Shown: positions 1 to 11,889, counted from the first letter of the stretch. The stretch: 64,000 nucleotides of DNA from Evernia prunastri (GCA_003184365.1 NKYR01000051.1:124001-188000); one strand, 5' to 3'. Notes: generated by a model from the letters alone, not told the origin. Translations and numbers: made by a program.

Positions 1-168
1 AAATAAGTCGAGACTGCGTGCGGAACGATGTGAGAGGTATATATATAACGAGATGAGGCTGTGTTGGTGTTTTTGGTGGAGGAGGGTGTAGTGAGACGTT
101 ACTGTTGGAAAAAAGGATGCCTGGAATGGAAGTAGAATATCAATCCATCGAAGCCAAAGTCGTCGTCA

Positions 169-1533
169 TTAAGGATAGGGCGCCCACTCACGGCGTGGTT
201 CTGGGCGAAATCCCTGATGGTTGTATGGAGGGTTGGGAGGTTCCGGTACAAATCTTCCCGGCTCAGTGTTGCGCCGGTGTTCTCGATGAAAGTTAGGTCT
301 ACCACCGAAAACCTCCAGTCTTGCGTTTGACGAGGTAATATTGGCACCTGGCTTATTCGACGTGGGGGTGTAGCAACCAATGGGCACGATGCGCTGTATC
401 CTCGGAGGCAGATTGAGAGTCTTGTTTTCAATATTCGAATTCGGCTCATATGCGAGCTCTCCGATCTCGTAAAGCAGCCAAAGATATCCGAATCGGACAG
501 AATCAATCGATTCGCGATTCCAACCACACGACTTCCGCACTGCTGCACCGGCGCCAGGCCTTCTCCTCCGGCAGGTTGTCGTGCCCGTGTATGCCGCAAT
601 GATACTGATCATCTTTTTCGCCGTCGTGGCTTGCAGGACTTGATCATACGAGTGATCGGTGGTGATGATGTAGAGATTGCAACTTCGACGCTGGCCGATC
701 CGAATCACTCGCCCTCCGCACTACAGCACGGACTGCGTATTCGACGGAACATCTATGAAGATGACGTCGCTTCAGTCCTTTTGCAGATTAATTGCGACGC
801 AGCTCACTCGAACGCTGATGACGAGCACCTGGACGGGTTTATCAGAGTCGTTGAAAGCGGTCACGGCCTCTTCGCGCTTCTTTAGCTTATATTTGACTCG
901 GATGCTCATCACATTGAAGCCGAGCATCAACATCAACACCTTCATCAGTCAAGACGTCGCCGGTCAATCGCAAAAAACGATGACCTTGCGTGCATTTACC
1001 GTATAGATCTGGTGGACCATGTCTGTCAGAAAGCTCAGCTTGGTCGAGTTCTGTGTGAGGGAATAGGTCATGGAAGGCCGATCGCGATAAACTGGCAAGC
1101 GTTTGCGCGGCTTCGTCTGGTTGAAGAAATACGTTGCCCCGTGGTCGTTATGCTTGTGATAGAACTTCTCTATCTGTTGGGGGCGTTTGACGGTGGACGA
1201 GATCCTGTCCAGTTCTGGTGTCATGACCGCGGGGCAGAGCTTTCGATGGTGCGCTAACGTCGTCAAACCCAGCGCCAAGGCCGCACAAATCATTAACTTA
1301 TATATGTATATAGAGTGAGTTGCACCTTTCGGCTCGCTCTGAGGCCGTCCAGGCCGTCCACAATGCCAACTCTGCAAAAAGACGGCTGATGTTACGGCCG
1401 CGCTCGCGAAGTCAGTCTGGGAATATGGATCTGCGAATCTTTCCATGCTTCGCGCCTCTTTCGAGTCTCGGATGGCATGTAGACGCTCCACAAAGGATTT
1501 CGGTGTTTGTCGTGCGACTGAAAAATCAGTCAC
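169..1533 (-). pseudogene. SNF2-family helicase C-terminal relic
   Basis: One reading frame runs through the whole span (455 codons) but carries four in-frame stops, at 966-964, 951-949, 774-772 and 723-721. Reading through them gives a recognisable SNF2/Swi2 helicase C-terminal lobe. KVIVFCD begins the lobe; it is followed by a region in LGFNVMSIR style, then VAINLQ, then VIFIDVPSN, and finally GGRVIRIGQ, which corresponds to the family's GR-x-x-RIGQ motif. Intact SNF2 ATPases remodel chromatin or act on DNA; nothing here retains the N-terminal ATPase lobe with Walker A or DEXH. Two stops sit where the family usually has Trp (TGG to TGA) and one where Gln would fit (CAG to TAG). It is therefore a decayed copy, mutated mainly by C-to-T type changes. 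Family assignment is confident; the exact subfamily is not. Confidence 0.7.
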
Positions 1534-3312
1534 AAGATGATCGTGGCAGTATCTTGTCCCAACCTATGGGGCATTGGATCAGCCTTCTTTGACACATTCG
1601 ATTACCTGAGGACTGTTTTCAGGCAGAATACCCGTTTCCTTTAGCTTGTTCAATTGTTTGAAAAATGCATTGACTCAGAGCATCTCCACACCATACTCTT
1701 ATCCTCCCATAGCGTGTTCGAACCCACCACCGAGAATCGTTCACCTATCTGATAGGGTTTCCAAGTGCGACAGAACCGAAATTCTCTGTGTACCGTATTG
1801 TCCCTTTCAGTTGCAGGGCGAGGGGAGGGACGTCTTCAGGGCACCGCCAACAGCGAACATCGAGATACAGGTACCAATCAATTATCTCATCGTTCCGATA
1901 TTCATAAGTTGTCTGCAGTCCTGCAACGCCGTCGTAAACGAAGAAAATAATCGAAATCTATTCGTCCGATGGATTGCAGAGTCCAGAGTAGCCCATTCGC
2001 TACGAGCATATCGCCTGATCTCAAAATGGGCAACAATAGCAGTCTCCCTGTCCCTGCTCCAGCTCCAGCTGCATTTTCACTTGCAGTAGCGAAAGCTATC
2101 GCTGTTGCAGTTGATGTCGTCGCTGTTATCCATTTCGCTGCGGGAACACTTGGAGGACAGGGGCAGGCACTGTCGTCAGAGCCTGGAGTCCAGTATAGTT
2201 GGTTACCAAGATCACGGCGGAAAATGCGTCGCGCCTTTGGTGGTCTTCACCTTGTCCGATCTGACACCAAAAGCTGTCAGGCAAGATGAAAGACCATGTC
2301 AATGTTTCTGACGTCCTGCCAGACAATTCGGACTTTCTCCCATTCACGTTTCCCTTCGGTCATCGTCTGGTCGTATTTCATTTATATACTCATAAAATGG
2401 TGTATGTGATTCGTTGGTGCTGGGAAGAGACAATTCCGCACAGCCGTCCTGGAGGTACTGGGGGCTCATGGTATTGAGGTTTCCTTCCATGGCTCCTTTG
2501 GTATACTTTTCGTACAATTGGCCGTAAGTACCTCATTCTCTTCTAAACAGAGAGACCAGGGTTTCCTGAGCCAGTCCATGTAAACCAGCACGGTATTTGT
2601 GTCGAGCGTCTGAACAGATCCATCAGGAGAAGAAGAGTAAGATTCTGATACTTTGCAGTGGTAGTGTATAGTAGAGTGCTATAATGTACTGTCCGAAACA
2701 AGGAGTAGCTTGCAGAGAAGCAGCGAGCGGATCGGTACGGCTAGGCTACGAACATAGGCGCCATCAGCCAAGGGGTCGAGGCATTGTTTCACTCTGCGAC
2801 GGAGCCGACTTCACACGGTTAGCTTCTCAAGTGCCTGGAACTGGTTGAAGCTCTGCCGAAGGGCAACATCCTAGTAAGAACATTAGCCATAATGTCGAAT
2901 TCAGTTCGAGACAATCCTACTCACGACACTATAGTGAAGGTATAGAGTAAGCTCTCTGAGGCGTGTGCAAGTTGCACAGAGCTTGTGAACGAGCACGGTA
3001 GTCATTCGCAGCTGGTCTGCAAATCCCTGGGTTGTTGAAGCGCACGGAGCTTTCGAATGACCCCAGCAGTGGCTCGCAGCGAACTCATTCTTGGGCGCCA
3101 TCTTCACTTACCACCTGCTCCAGCGCTATCCTCCCCTCCAGAGTCTGACTTCAGAGTCTTGGATGTCTAGGAAGGGTGGGGTAGAGATGGTTTCTGCGAC
3201 ATGTGAACTCATCCAGCGCAGGTTCTATTCGGCACGTCACCAAGTATGGATTCAATAAGGTCTTCCGACTCAAGGAGAGCTCTTCTGACTGGTTCCTCGA
3301 GCTCCCGGCTCG
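1534..3312. other. No supported gene
   Basis: Only short open frames occur, most without ATG starts. Sequence upstream of the helicase relic might hold its decayed N-terminal half, but I found no Walker A or DEXH-like motif on the minus strand. A short minus-strand frame near 2126-2347 looks faintly protein-like but matches nothing I know. Confidence 0.4.
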
Positions 3313-4270
3313 TTAACCTAAGTAGCTTAGCCTAAGAGCCAGTTGATACCGATGGCGCGAGACTTTGGACGGTGTGCGAGTCCGGTTGCTTTTTTCTCGG
3401 ACGTCCACTTTTCCTGGGCAGCTTAGTCCAACTTCAGGATCACATTTTCGAAGCCAACGAAAGATTGGCAGACAGACGCGGAGAAGTTGTGACATGCTTT
3501 TTGGCCGTTGAACTTGGTCGATATCCTGACTCCGCAGTACTTGTGGTGTCACGGTTATATATTTACCAGATCTGTTTGAATGCCACTGTCCATGGAGAGT
3601 GGCCGTGCGGTTCCCCTTCATCGTGTCTCCTAACACTTTGGCGCTTGCCTCGCGGCTCTTTAATCCGAGTGCCTCAATGGTAACCCCCAAGTTCCCTCCC
3701 TCAAGCCATATCCACGGCGCCCGATCAATTGAATACTTGGACTGTCTGTTTCTCACAGGACAGTCTGAGGTTGGCGAGGTGACTTGTACGCATCTCCTCA
3801 ACCTTTCTCTGTTGCGGAAGATCAGTCAAATTCCTTTTGTCATGGTTCAAGGAAAAGTCAATTACCCTGTACTCGTTCTCGATCCTGGCCATCTCCTAGA
3901 GTGTTTGATGCTGGACTGATACCGGAGCTTTGTGTAGCCAGATTTGGGCTGCTGAAGTTGTTTTTGGATCTGGGTTTCCACCTGAGACCGAACCTCGTCG
4001 GCAGGGGGTGACGCTGGCTTGCCAAAATCCCAATCCACCACTCTCTTCTTGCCCCTTGCTCGTTCACCACCAGCCCTTCGCTGTTCTCCCTGCAGCTGCT
4101 TGATCTTCTGCCTCACTAACATCCGCTGCTTGGCTCTCTGCTCCGCGGATTCTCTGATCGGCTTTGCATCTTGAAGCGAGGCACGCTGTCCCTCCTCGAG
4201 CGCGGCGACCCAGTCAATGAGCTGAGTCTCTAATTTCCTCTCAATGCGAAGCTGTAGACAGGGGTCAAGC
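3313..4270 (-). other. Coding-like remnant, family unknown
   Basis: Two adjoining minus-strand frames look like former protein. The upstream part (about 4270-3862) is rich in Glu, Gln, Arg and Lys, with a stretch such as RKLETQLIDWVAALEEG and then a Gln-rich segment (VETQIQKQLQQ); it resembles a coiled coil. It ends in a stop, and a second frame (3801-3313, 162 codons) continues in another register, so a frameshift or an unrecognised intron separates them. The upstream half vaguely recalls transposon-encoded DNA-binding or gag-like proteins, but no diagnostic motif is visible. I would treat it as a decayed or unannotated gene. Confidence 0.25.
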
Positions 4271-4300
4271 CTAGCATTTATAGTGGGGACGTGGCTAGAT

Positions 4301-6499
4301 CAAAAGTCCACCATGGCGACTTGTCTTAGGAGCGGTTGTCATCGAGGTGGAGATTCGAGTCTCAACACCAGTGAAGATGGAACAGAAAGAGCTTGGTGTC
4401 GTCTTTGTGCGTGATGAAGCTAATAACTATCAAGGAGCTGTCAGTGGGTGATGAAGATAAGCAAAGACAGGAAGATCAGAAAGGGGTAATTATGTTATAT
4501 TGATCTTGCAGCAAGGGAAATAATGTACATAATTAGACAAGAAAGGATGTGAAAGAAGAAGACTTACTATATTTTTATAGACACTTGCAGCTGCGAGGCT
4601 TCATGCTGGAAGTATTGCTAAAGTGCAACTATCCTATGGGAGCTTGTGTGTGTTTGTGTGGAAGAAGTATGTAGAATCGATGGTTTAAATACTTGAAGAT
4701 GCCTCTCGGGAAACCTGTCTCCATCACTTATTGTTCTAGTATTCACCGTTCTGGACATTCATCTTTCGAAACATTTCTTGTGTTGATGGACTAATGGCAC
4801 TTTTCCCCCATTTCAGGTGAAGCTGTTGGATTCACATGCGTTTTTGGCGGGATGTTTGATGAATATCTAGTGCTCATATGCATATCCTAAACTTGTTCAC
4901 TTTTCGTATTAGGGAATGTCTGGTGTTGATCTGCATTTCGATCACTATTGGACGCTTCATTTTCATCAACATTGGCATTCACAGATTTTGCCTTCACAAA
5001 CACGAGAACACTAATTACAACCCAGTATTCACAGCTAAGTTTTTCTTTGCCTTCACAAACAGGTAGGTCCTACTGAGGGTCATTAACGTATGTCTTCATC
5101 AACCCAAGACTTGCTGTCAGCCACGATCGCCACTGATGCACTTGTTGCGGCATTTGAAAAGCTGACTCTATGTCGCCACCTCTCTTTACCTTGATCCCTT
5201 TCTCGCCTCTCTCCGTGCAGAGCCCTAAGCCAATTGGATTCAAAGTGATCTGGAAGACTTCAAAGTATCTATGCCTTGCTACCTGAAAATGAAACCACTT
5301 GTAAAAGGGAGCTTCCCTCCCTCAGAGGGGATCTACTCACCCCATCGTCTTGTGGGGTCCAGCCCAACATTTTGCGCCTTAGCGGCCACACGATGAGACA
5401 CACACTTATTCGCACACTCTCCTCGTGCGCTGAATTAGGGACAGGCTAGTTCCGCAGAGGAGAGCCGTCAAGTTTGATTGTATCAAGCCTCCTGGTCCAG
5501 TGTCTCTAGATGTAGAGCGTGTCAAGTCTGCCATGCATCGCCCTCAGAAAGCTGTAGCCGGATGTAGAGGGAGGCGGTAATTAACGTATAGAATGGTGAT
5601 GTCAGCGTACCAGTCCCCTCAAATTTCGAGATCAATCTTGTTTTGTCTCTCAAGAACTTTCGAAGCCTTTCTCAGATTGCCTTTGCGGAGACCGAAGCAC
5701 CATTGTACTTTGAAGTCGTCAATTACGATGTTTGCTCCACCTCTCTCTGTAGGCCACATTTACCTTTTATTTTTCAACTTACATTCTTCTATTTTGTTGT
5801 TTGACAATTTTCCTGGCTCTGAAAGGTACACATGCTAGCTATCAGCTCTCGTGAAAGAAGAAATAGTCAAACATTGACCTTCATCTCAGAAAAAGATACG
5901 GCTCACTTCAGTCTCTGCTGTAGTGGGCACGCACTCACCATTTTTTACATGGAGAAATCAAAAGCCTACAGACGCAGTCGCAAACGCGTTTATTACCAAG
6001 TCCCAAGCATTTGCCGGTCTATCCTGGTCACCAAACTGCGCTCCTGGTATTGAACCATCATCGCTACCTTGGCTTACCCTTTCTCCATTTGCTTGACTCG
6101 CGACTTTTTAATGCCAGGACCTCTCCCCTGTCAGGATGTTGTTCTATTTAGATTTGTTACCCCGAAAATGAGTACAGCCATTTAGGATTGGCGGGGAGTC
6201 AGAGGATATCTTGATTAAGGCAGAAGTGTCGATGAGAAAAGGTGTCTAGTAGACGAGATTAATGCCGACGCCGTGGATAGCTGCTGTGGGCGGAGATGTC
6301 GAGTCCGACGATGCCGACTGGATCTGCCCTTGATTTAATCTGCATTCGGGAATCTCTGTTTGTCGAGGGTGTTTTACTGTAAAGCAAGAGGATGACAGAT
6401 GACTTCGAGACGAGAGTCCTTGATTCAACCCAACCAAATCCTCTCCTCCGTATTTGCTTTCTCTGAAGATACTCCCGTATTTAGCTTTATCACTGACAG
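4301..6499. other. Intergenic, somewhat AT-rich
   Basis: No convincing gene. Short ORFs on both strands are interrupted and lack splice-compatible partners. The stretch 4480-5080 is visibly AT-rich relative to the rest. Confidence 0.4.
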
Positions 6500-6860
6500 A
6501 TTTTTGAGGAAAGTCTTGAGAATACGAACTTATAATTTGCCACAAACTCGTTGGGAAAGGAAAGCCTAACTCCCGCTTTTATCTCTGCATCAATGCCCAA
6601 ATTATACGCAGTGAATGTGGTCGCTTAGCATGGGAAGCAGCGTAACAAGGCATATTATTCGCGCAAAGCCGTTTTGAGAAGCGTGGAGGTTTCGAGGTCT
6701 GTGGTGACGTTTCTGATGCCCTCGTTTTGGAGAGTGGCTGGATGACGATCGGGTAAGTGCAGTGATCTGGAAGCGGGGCTTGTCTATGAAATCAATGGCG
6801 ATGATGGCGTCGCTCACGTTCCCAGGCGGCTGTGCTGATATGATAGGATCTGCTGATAGT
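6500..6860 (-). pseudogene. NmrA-like/isoflavone-reductase-like relic
   Basis: Reading the minus strand across a frameshift recovers pieces typical of the N-terminal half of fungal NmrA-like NAD(P)-binding proteins. First comes SDAIIAIDFIDKPRFQITAL followed by TRSSSS, the usual strand-helix-strand with ...LTR-S. After the frame change comes a piece with NEGIRNVTTDLETSTLLKTA, and then IDAEIKAGVRLSFPNEF, which corresponds to the family's IDAAIKAGVKRFIPSEFG-type signature. The glycine-rich dinucleotide-binding loop expected just upstream is eroded (PPGNVSDA), and stops lie between the pieces. It is a broken fragment, not a functional gene. Intact relatives act as redox sensors or reductases in the cytosol. 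Confidence 0.5.
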
Positions 6861-7626
6861 CAAATAGAAAGACCGAATGAAGCCTTACTGTGAATACGAC
6901 GAGTCGACATGTATCATCCTCAAACACTTACCGCAAACGTGAAGGCGCACTCCCAGTGCAGACGGTGATCTGCTGTTTTCGAGACCCAATCAAATCCTGT
7001 AGAAGGTGCACCAAAGGACCGTTTGAGGCTTCAAGAATTGGGTTTGAGGATCAACGAGAGGTTTTCTTGCGAGTAGAAGATTGCTGAAACAAAGGATAGC
7101 CCGAATAAGAACCACGGAGTTGCTCGTCATTTATCACAAACTGAACACGCAGCGCCACATCAAGCCTATCGCGAAACGAGTTGTGCTTGCTCTTCACTCC
7201 TGCCAGAGATGCCGGCCTTCCCCAGACTAGGTCTCTAGAATGACATCCGCCTGTTCAAAATCAGGTCCTCCCCTGCAAATCCATTCACGCCCTAAAGACT
7301 GACTGTCGACCTTGCTTCCCAACTCCCCCGAATTATTCCTCGACCATGAGCAGAGCCGGGAAAATTCGCTGTGTGCATCGAATCGAAGAACGAGGGCGGG
7401 CGACCAGTAAAGCTTGCACGAAGATCTCTCTCTACAAGAGAGCGTGGCCAGAGTGAACATAACTTGAAGCGTCGAGCGCATCGTTGCCAAGAGTGCTGCT
7501 TGAGCTGCGCTGTATCCATTGTAGGCTGAAGTGACAAATTTCGTCGACTTGTAGAGTGTTATTGCTGCCCGTACAGATTTATTGACTTCATTTGGCCTGC
7601 TTCGACTGCAATGCACCCTCGTGTGC
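6861..7626. other. Intergenic / 3' flank of ankyrin gene
   Basis: No gene supported. An open minus-strand frame at 7227-7649 overlaps the end of the ankyrin gene and is more likely its 3' untranslated region. Confidence 0.4.
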
Positions 7627-9031
7627 TCACTCACAGATGACCGCAGCATCCCGAAGTAGTTGTGCTATCTTTGGCGTGCCCGCCCTATCCAGCGCAGTCT
7701 TTCCGTCTATGTCTCTGGTGTTGACCCTCGCTCCTTTATCTAACAACAGCTGCACTATTGCCTCCCTCCTGCGTTTGGCAGCACACATCAACGCTGTACC
7801 CGAAGAGGAGCTCTCAGATTCGATATCAGCTCCCTTCTCTAGCAGTAGTTGTACAGTTGATAAATGTCCATACATGGCAGCAAATATCAACGCTGTATCA
7901 CCATTTGGAGAGCTCTTGGATTCGACATCAGCTCCCTTCTCTAGCAGTAGTTGTATCACTGACACATGTCCACTCATGGCAGCAGATACCAACGCTGTAT
8001 CACCATTTGGAGAGCTCTTGGATTCGACATCAGCTCCCTTTTCTAGCAAATTCCGTACCATTGAAAGATCTCCTCTCTCCGCAGCTTCAAAGAGTTGCTT
8101 GTCTCGCCTTCGCAGTACGTTAAACAGGTAGGTTACAGATGTTCGCGACCTCTTTTTCTTCCGTGATGGCAGAGATTTATGATTTGGTTTGGGACTTAGT
8201 CTCGTAGTACGTGGCTCGATCATCATGGATGACACGTCCCTGTTGGGAACAAGACCATCATCAAATTCGCCGGCGGGAACGTCTGACTCGTACCGAGAGG
8301 TTGATTCGTACAGAGGCATGATGCTGCTATCATCATCTGACGGAGCGTCTTCTTCGAATTCACCGGCCGCTACGGCCTCTTGGAACCATGCGACAATGAA
8401 CTGCCGCTTCTCGGTAATGATAGCTGGCGATATGCCGACATCTTCCAGTTCCCTACGAAGTGTTTCCCATGTCTCTTGGTTGTTTCGAGCGACGGAATCG
8501 ATGGTTCTGGTCGAAATCACAGAGCCTTCGCGTTTCCCAGCACGGACTTCAGCGATCAATAGGTTCAGCTTCTTTTCGAGTCTTGCGTGGGAGGATCTGC
8601 GACAGGTCAATAAAGGATGAAGCAGGCAGTAGCGAAGAGACTTCAGCTCACGCATTATTGAAAGCATCGAGCATCGACACGTTCAAATTCAACCTCAGCC
8701 GAATGCCATTCATGTCTTCCATCCCAAAGCGCATTCTATCAAAGGTCCTTCTAGAATTCGTTCCCAGGCTCTCATATTTGTTCAGAAGTTCATCCAGATC
8801 CCTCAGTACGTCATCACAGCCTTGTCGACATGTGGTCAGCTTGCCTCCTTGCTCCGAGGTCAGACCCTGTTGAGACAAAAGTTCCTCGGTCTCCTTTATG
8901 ACGTTGTGCAAAGCGCCAACCTCAGTGGAAAGCTCAGCATAGTTTCCAGACGAGTCTTTGCACTTTTTGTAGACTTTCCAGCAAAGCTGGCCGACAGCGA
9001 GGAAATCGCCGACTCCAAAGCCAAAACTCAT
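7627..9031 (-). CDS. Ankyrin-repeat protein with fungal N-terminal (STAND-type) domain
   Basis: Two exons, 9031-8652 and 8596-7627, joined over a 55-nt GT..AG intron, give 449 residues in frame. Residues 1-127 start MSFGFGVGDFLAVGQLCWKV and match the alpha-helical N-terminal domain (SesA/HeLo-like, 'fungal_N') found at the head of many fungal STAND and ankyrin proteins. Residues 128-290 are charged, with an acidic stretch (EEDAPSDDD) and a basic SRKKKRSR patch that could be a nuclear signal. Residues 293-449 hold about four ankyrin repeats (ADVESKSSPNGDTAL..AA..GH...VQLLLEKGA). No NACHT or NB-ARC NTPase lies between the two parts, which is the usual arrangement in full STAND receptors, so this is a short two-part architecture. 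By analogy it may serve in self/non-self recognition or as a protein scaffold; that is inference. The start is the first ATG and matches the conserved N-terminus. Confidence 0.85.
7792..8080 (-). repeat. Near-identical ankyrin-repeat coding units
   Basis: Inside the ankyrin gene, consecutive coding units of 99-102 nt (for example those around 7891 and 7993) share long identical stretches. Ankyrin repeats are usually conserved in protein only, so this points to recent unit duplication or gene conversion. Confidence 0.75.
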
Positions 9032-10649
9032 CTCCGATATGTATACGATAGACTTAGGAGAAAGCAGTGACCCTCAGGAGTTTTATGTACTACTTCGTGA
9101 CAAGGTAGATAGCTGTGGCCAGCCTCCAAGCTTTTCGTGCACCTTGGCTCAAGTTGTTGAGTTAGTCTTATTGCTGACGGAGGTGGCTATCAGGCAGGTG
9201 CCCCGCTTTTCTGCCAAGACAATGTTATGCGAGTTTGCGTAATGAGCAGCAGTACATCTTGACTAAACTTCACAGAACCTGGAATGAGTATCTGATGCTA
9301 TTGGTATAGTTTGACCATGGCTCCATGGCTGTCAAGGACACTATGCACGTGGAGCACTGACACCTTTGCAAATCGATCCAATAGGGCCCAATAGAACGGG
9401 ACGCACGCGACTTTTCACAGACAAGGCTGCACAGCAGGCCTTCGCTTATCTTCCTGCTTTTGTCAGCTTTCGCAATCCTCTTGTCTTGCCTAAGACTCTA
9501 GCCCAAACAGTCCGAGTACGAAGTTCTGCGCAAATAAAGATCAAGTGAGCTCGCTATCTCCTTCCGGTGCATACAGCTGATTCTCGATACAATGTAGTAC
9601 TAGGGTCATGTACGGTGCGTTAGCCAGTCAGAGCTCATGCACGCTGTCTAATCAAGCCATTATGCATGCCTTATACATAAATTATGCATACATAATATTT
9701 GCCTATCTTTTCGTCACTTTCAATGGAACAAAACTCGATACGAGCTGCCGTTATACATCACGCGGCCAAACACGTATAGGGTCACCAGGGAGCAGGGTCT
9801 ATCATTGGTCGTATTTAGCTTACTTACGGGTACCGCAAAATCTTGAGCCAATGATTCGACACAGAATAATTCCTACGTCTGGCGTATGCGTACCCAGCAC
9901 AAAGGAAGCGGACAGATTCAAGGAGCAGTATTGAAGCCCCTCATGGGTACCACATTCTATGAGTCTACTTTTCCAGTGGCAATCCTCGGAGCATTTCCGA
10001 CTCAGTGCTATTGCGCTCATACACACAATTTTATGGTGTGAAACCCGAGAGGCAGAGTATTTTGGCCGTTGTGTCTACTTTTCTACAGATAGCAGTACGA
10101 ATAATGAGGCAAGTTACAGGGATAGTTCTACTACCTGTAGGCATGCAGGCCGACCACAGACTGTGTGGAGCTCTTTGAAGGCTGAAAACTTTAGGAAACA
10201 TTACGAAGTAGGTGCATGCAGATAGCTCAGCAGGCTGCTGAGGTGTTGGGGAGCTTCCTTGTTCAATTATCTCCCAACTGGTTGTATATTATGTCGGTTG
10301 CCGCAGAAATGATCGGTACACTTGTTTGCTTGGTTTGACCGCCCAGGAATCGTGTTTCAGATGCACTTTTCCATCCAAGGCACTGTCCAAGTGACAAAAA
10401 TGGCTTAAAGGCTCATTTGAAGTTTTTTCCGCACTTTACCACCGTGCAGAGAAGAAAGATTTTTGCAACAGCGCTTAAAAAAGATCCTACAAGATCACAT
10501 CACTAGAAGGCCATCACAGATCACCAGCCAGCGTGGGGTTATCTCAGCTCAAAGTATGTAGCAACAGTGGACTTTGGACCCTTCCTAATCTGCTACCTCT
10601 AACGACCCACAGTACCTCCCTTTCACACCCCGCCTAGCCTCTTACCACC
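9032..10649. other. Intergenic
   Basis: No gene supported. It includes the 5' flank of the ankyrin gene and the upstream region of the small plus-strand gene. Open frames are short, and several lack ATG. Confidence 0.4.
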
Positions 10650-11066
10650 ATGATCCGCTCTAGGCCTCATAAAGCAATTGAAGAATATAACCCGGCGAAG
10701 GGCAACGCTGTCGCGGCTCTCGCAACGATGACTTCCGCCATGAAACGGATGGGCGCGGAACACATTGACTTCCATGACCACTTCGCCGACGTACAGGAAA
10801 CGCTTCAAGACATGAAGAAAGCCTACGGTGACAGCGACCTGGACGTTGAAGTCATTCGCTCGACCGCTCTTGATAGGTATATCTCGCGGGACAATCTCCC
10901 CAAACTTACGGCCTTGGGACACTACGAGGTGGAGAAAGCGTTGAAGGACTTTCACCTGCAGGAGAAGGAGTTGGATGGGATCCGTAAGAAGACGGCGATG
11001 CTGGTGGAGTCGCTGCTAGGCAATCGTCACGGCGCGTGTGATGACGGACATGGTGCGTTAGCTTAG
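10650..11066 (+). CDS. Hypothetical helical protein, 138 aa
   Basis: A single-exon ORF with an ATG in good context (ACCACCATG), preceded by a pyrimidine-rich leader. The product is charged and predicted mostly helical: MIRSRPHKAIEEY at the start, a segment with MKRMGAEHIDFHDHFADVQE, then an amphipathic helix around VEKALKDFHLQEKELDGIRK. It has no signal peptide and no transmembrane segment. I do not recognise a family. Amino-acid composition, length and context suggest a real small gene, more than most other ORFs of this size in the window. It could also be an exon of a larger unspliced model. Confidence 0.55.
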   Translation: MIRSRPHKAIEEYNPAKGNAVAALATMTSAMKRMGAEHIDFHDHFADVQETLQDMKKAYGDSDLDVEVIRSTALDRYISRDNLPKLTALGHYEVEKALKDFHLQEKELDGIRKKTAMLVESLLGNRHGACDDGHGALA

Positions 11067-11637
11067 GATGCGCATGACGTTGGAGGAGATCGGACTGATG
11101 AGTAGCTGCTGTGGGATCGGTGGAAGGGAGATAGGGACGGACGATCATGGTATTCTGGAGTGCCCCTCGGAGAAGACAGATGTTTTGTTGGGGGAATATG
11201 CAAACTAAGTCACAGTCGTTACAGTCACACATAGCCTCTCACGAAGAAATCCTCAGGTCGTGGATCCTTGCTGTCAGTGTGCGTCACATTGTCAAAACAG
11301 TGTTCCAAAGGTCCTTTCCACAGGGGCATTGAGCGAATATTCTCCCTTGAGGTGACACTGCGCAGAGAGACATGCATTGGTATGTCCAAAGAGCCACATG
11401 AAATACACTAAATCAACAAACCCCCATCGCAAGCTTCGCATTATTTGCCGAGAACTATGCAATCACTACGGTACAAGAATCAGAATACAGCCTTGACTGA
11501 ATCCCCCCACATTCCTCCCTATCCACCTCTGGTCTCCTCCAGCCCCAATCCCACCCCTCTGTAGCGCCCCCTCCCTCATCTCCAAAAGCCCAGGGACTGT
11601 CAACCATCCATTCCCATCCAACCCCTCCTCCCTCTCT
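11067..11637. other. Intergenic, C-rich segment
   Basis: No gene seen. 11500-11640 is pyrimidine-rich on the plus strand (many CCTCC and CCCC runs) and probably forms the 3' flank of the minus-strand fragment at 11638. Confidence 0.4.
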
Positions 11638-11880
11638 TCAAAACTTCCCCATGAGCACCAAAAGACATCCGCAACACGCGGCAGCGTAGCTACCCAACCA
11701 GTCCGTGTTTTGACTCCGCTTCCCTAAATACGTCGTCGGGGCCGTGAGCGAGATCGCTATCTTGCCGTCGCCGTAGACGCAATTCCAGCCGATGGTGCCG
11801 TGGGCGTAGGTCTCGTGTTGGTTGTCGAGGATGCCTTGGCAGAGGCCCGAGCGGACAAAGCATCCTTGGATGTAAGATGA
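11638..11880 (-). CDS. C-terminal exon of a Cys-containing secreted-type protein (partial)
   Basis: A minus-strand frame closing at 11640-11638 encodes a run resembling the tail of a small secreted fungal protein. It contains GCFVRSGLCQGILDNQ, then HGTIGWNCVYGDGKIAI, then GSYAAACCGC near the end. The Cys, Gly and Asn content and the GTIGWNCV phrase look constrained rather than random. An upstream stop closes the frame near 11893, so earlier exons, including any signal peptide, must lie further upstream; I could not find them convincingly. It may be the last exon of a real gene or a broken copy. Family unknown. Confidence 0.4.
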   Translation of the reverse strand, partial: SSYIQGCFVRSGLCQGILDNQHETYAHGTIGWNCVYGDGKIAISLTAPTTYLGKRSQNTDWLGSYAAACCGCLLVLMGKF

Positions 11881-11889
11881 TTTTTCAGA

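Noticed and set aside
1719..1736. GGGTTCGAACAC on the minus strand, possible tRNA B-box
   Set aside because: No cloverleaf partner sequences are nearby.
3313..4270. Transposase or gag identity for the Gln/Glu-rich remnant
   Set aside because: No DDE, zinc-knuckle or helix-turn-helix motif could be pointed to, so it is listed without a family.
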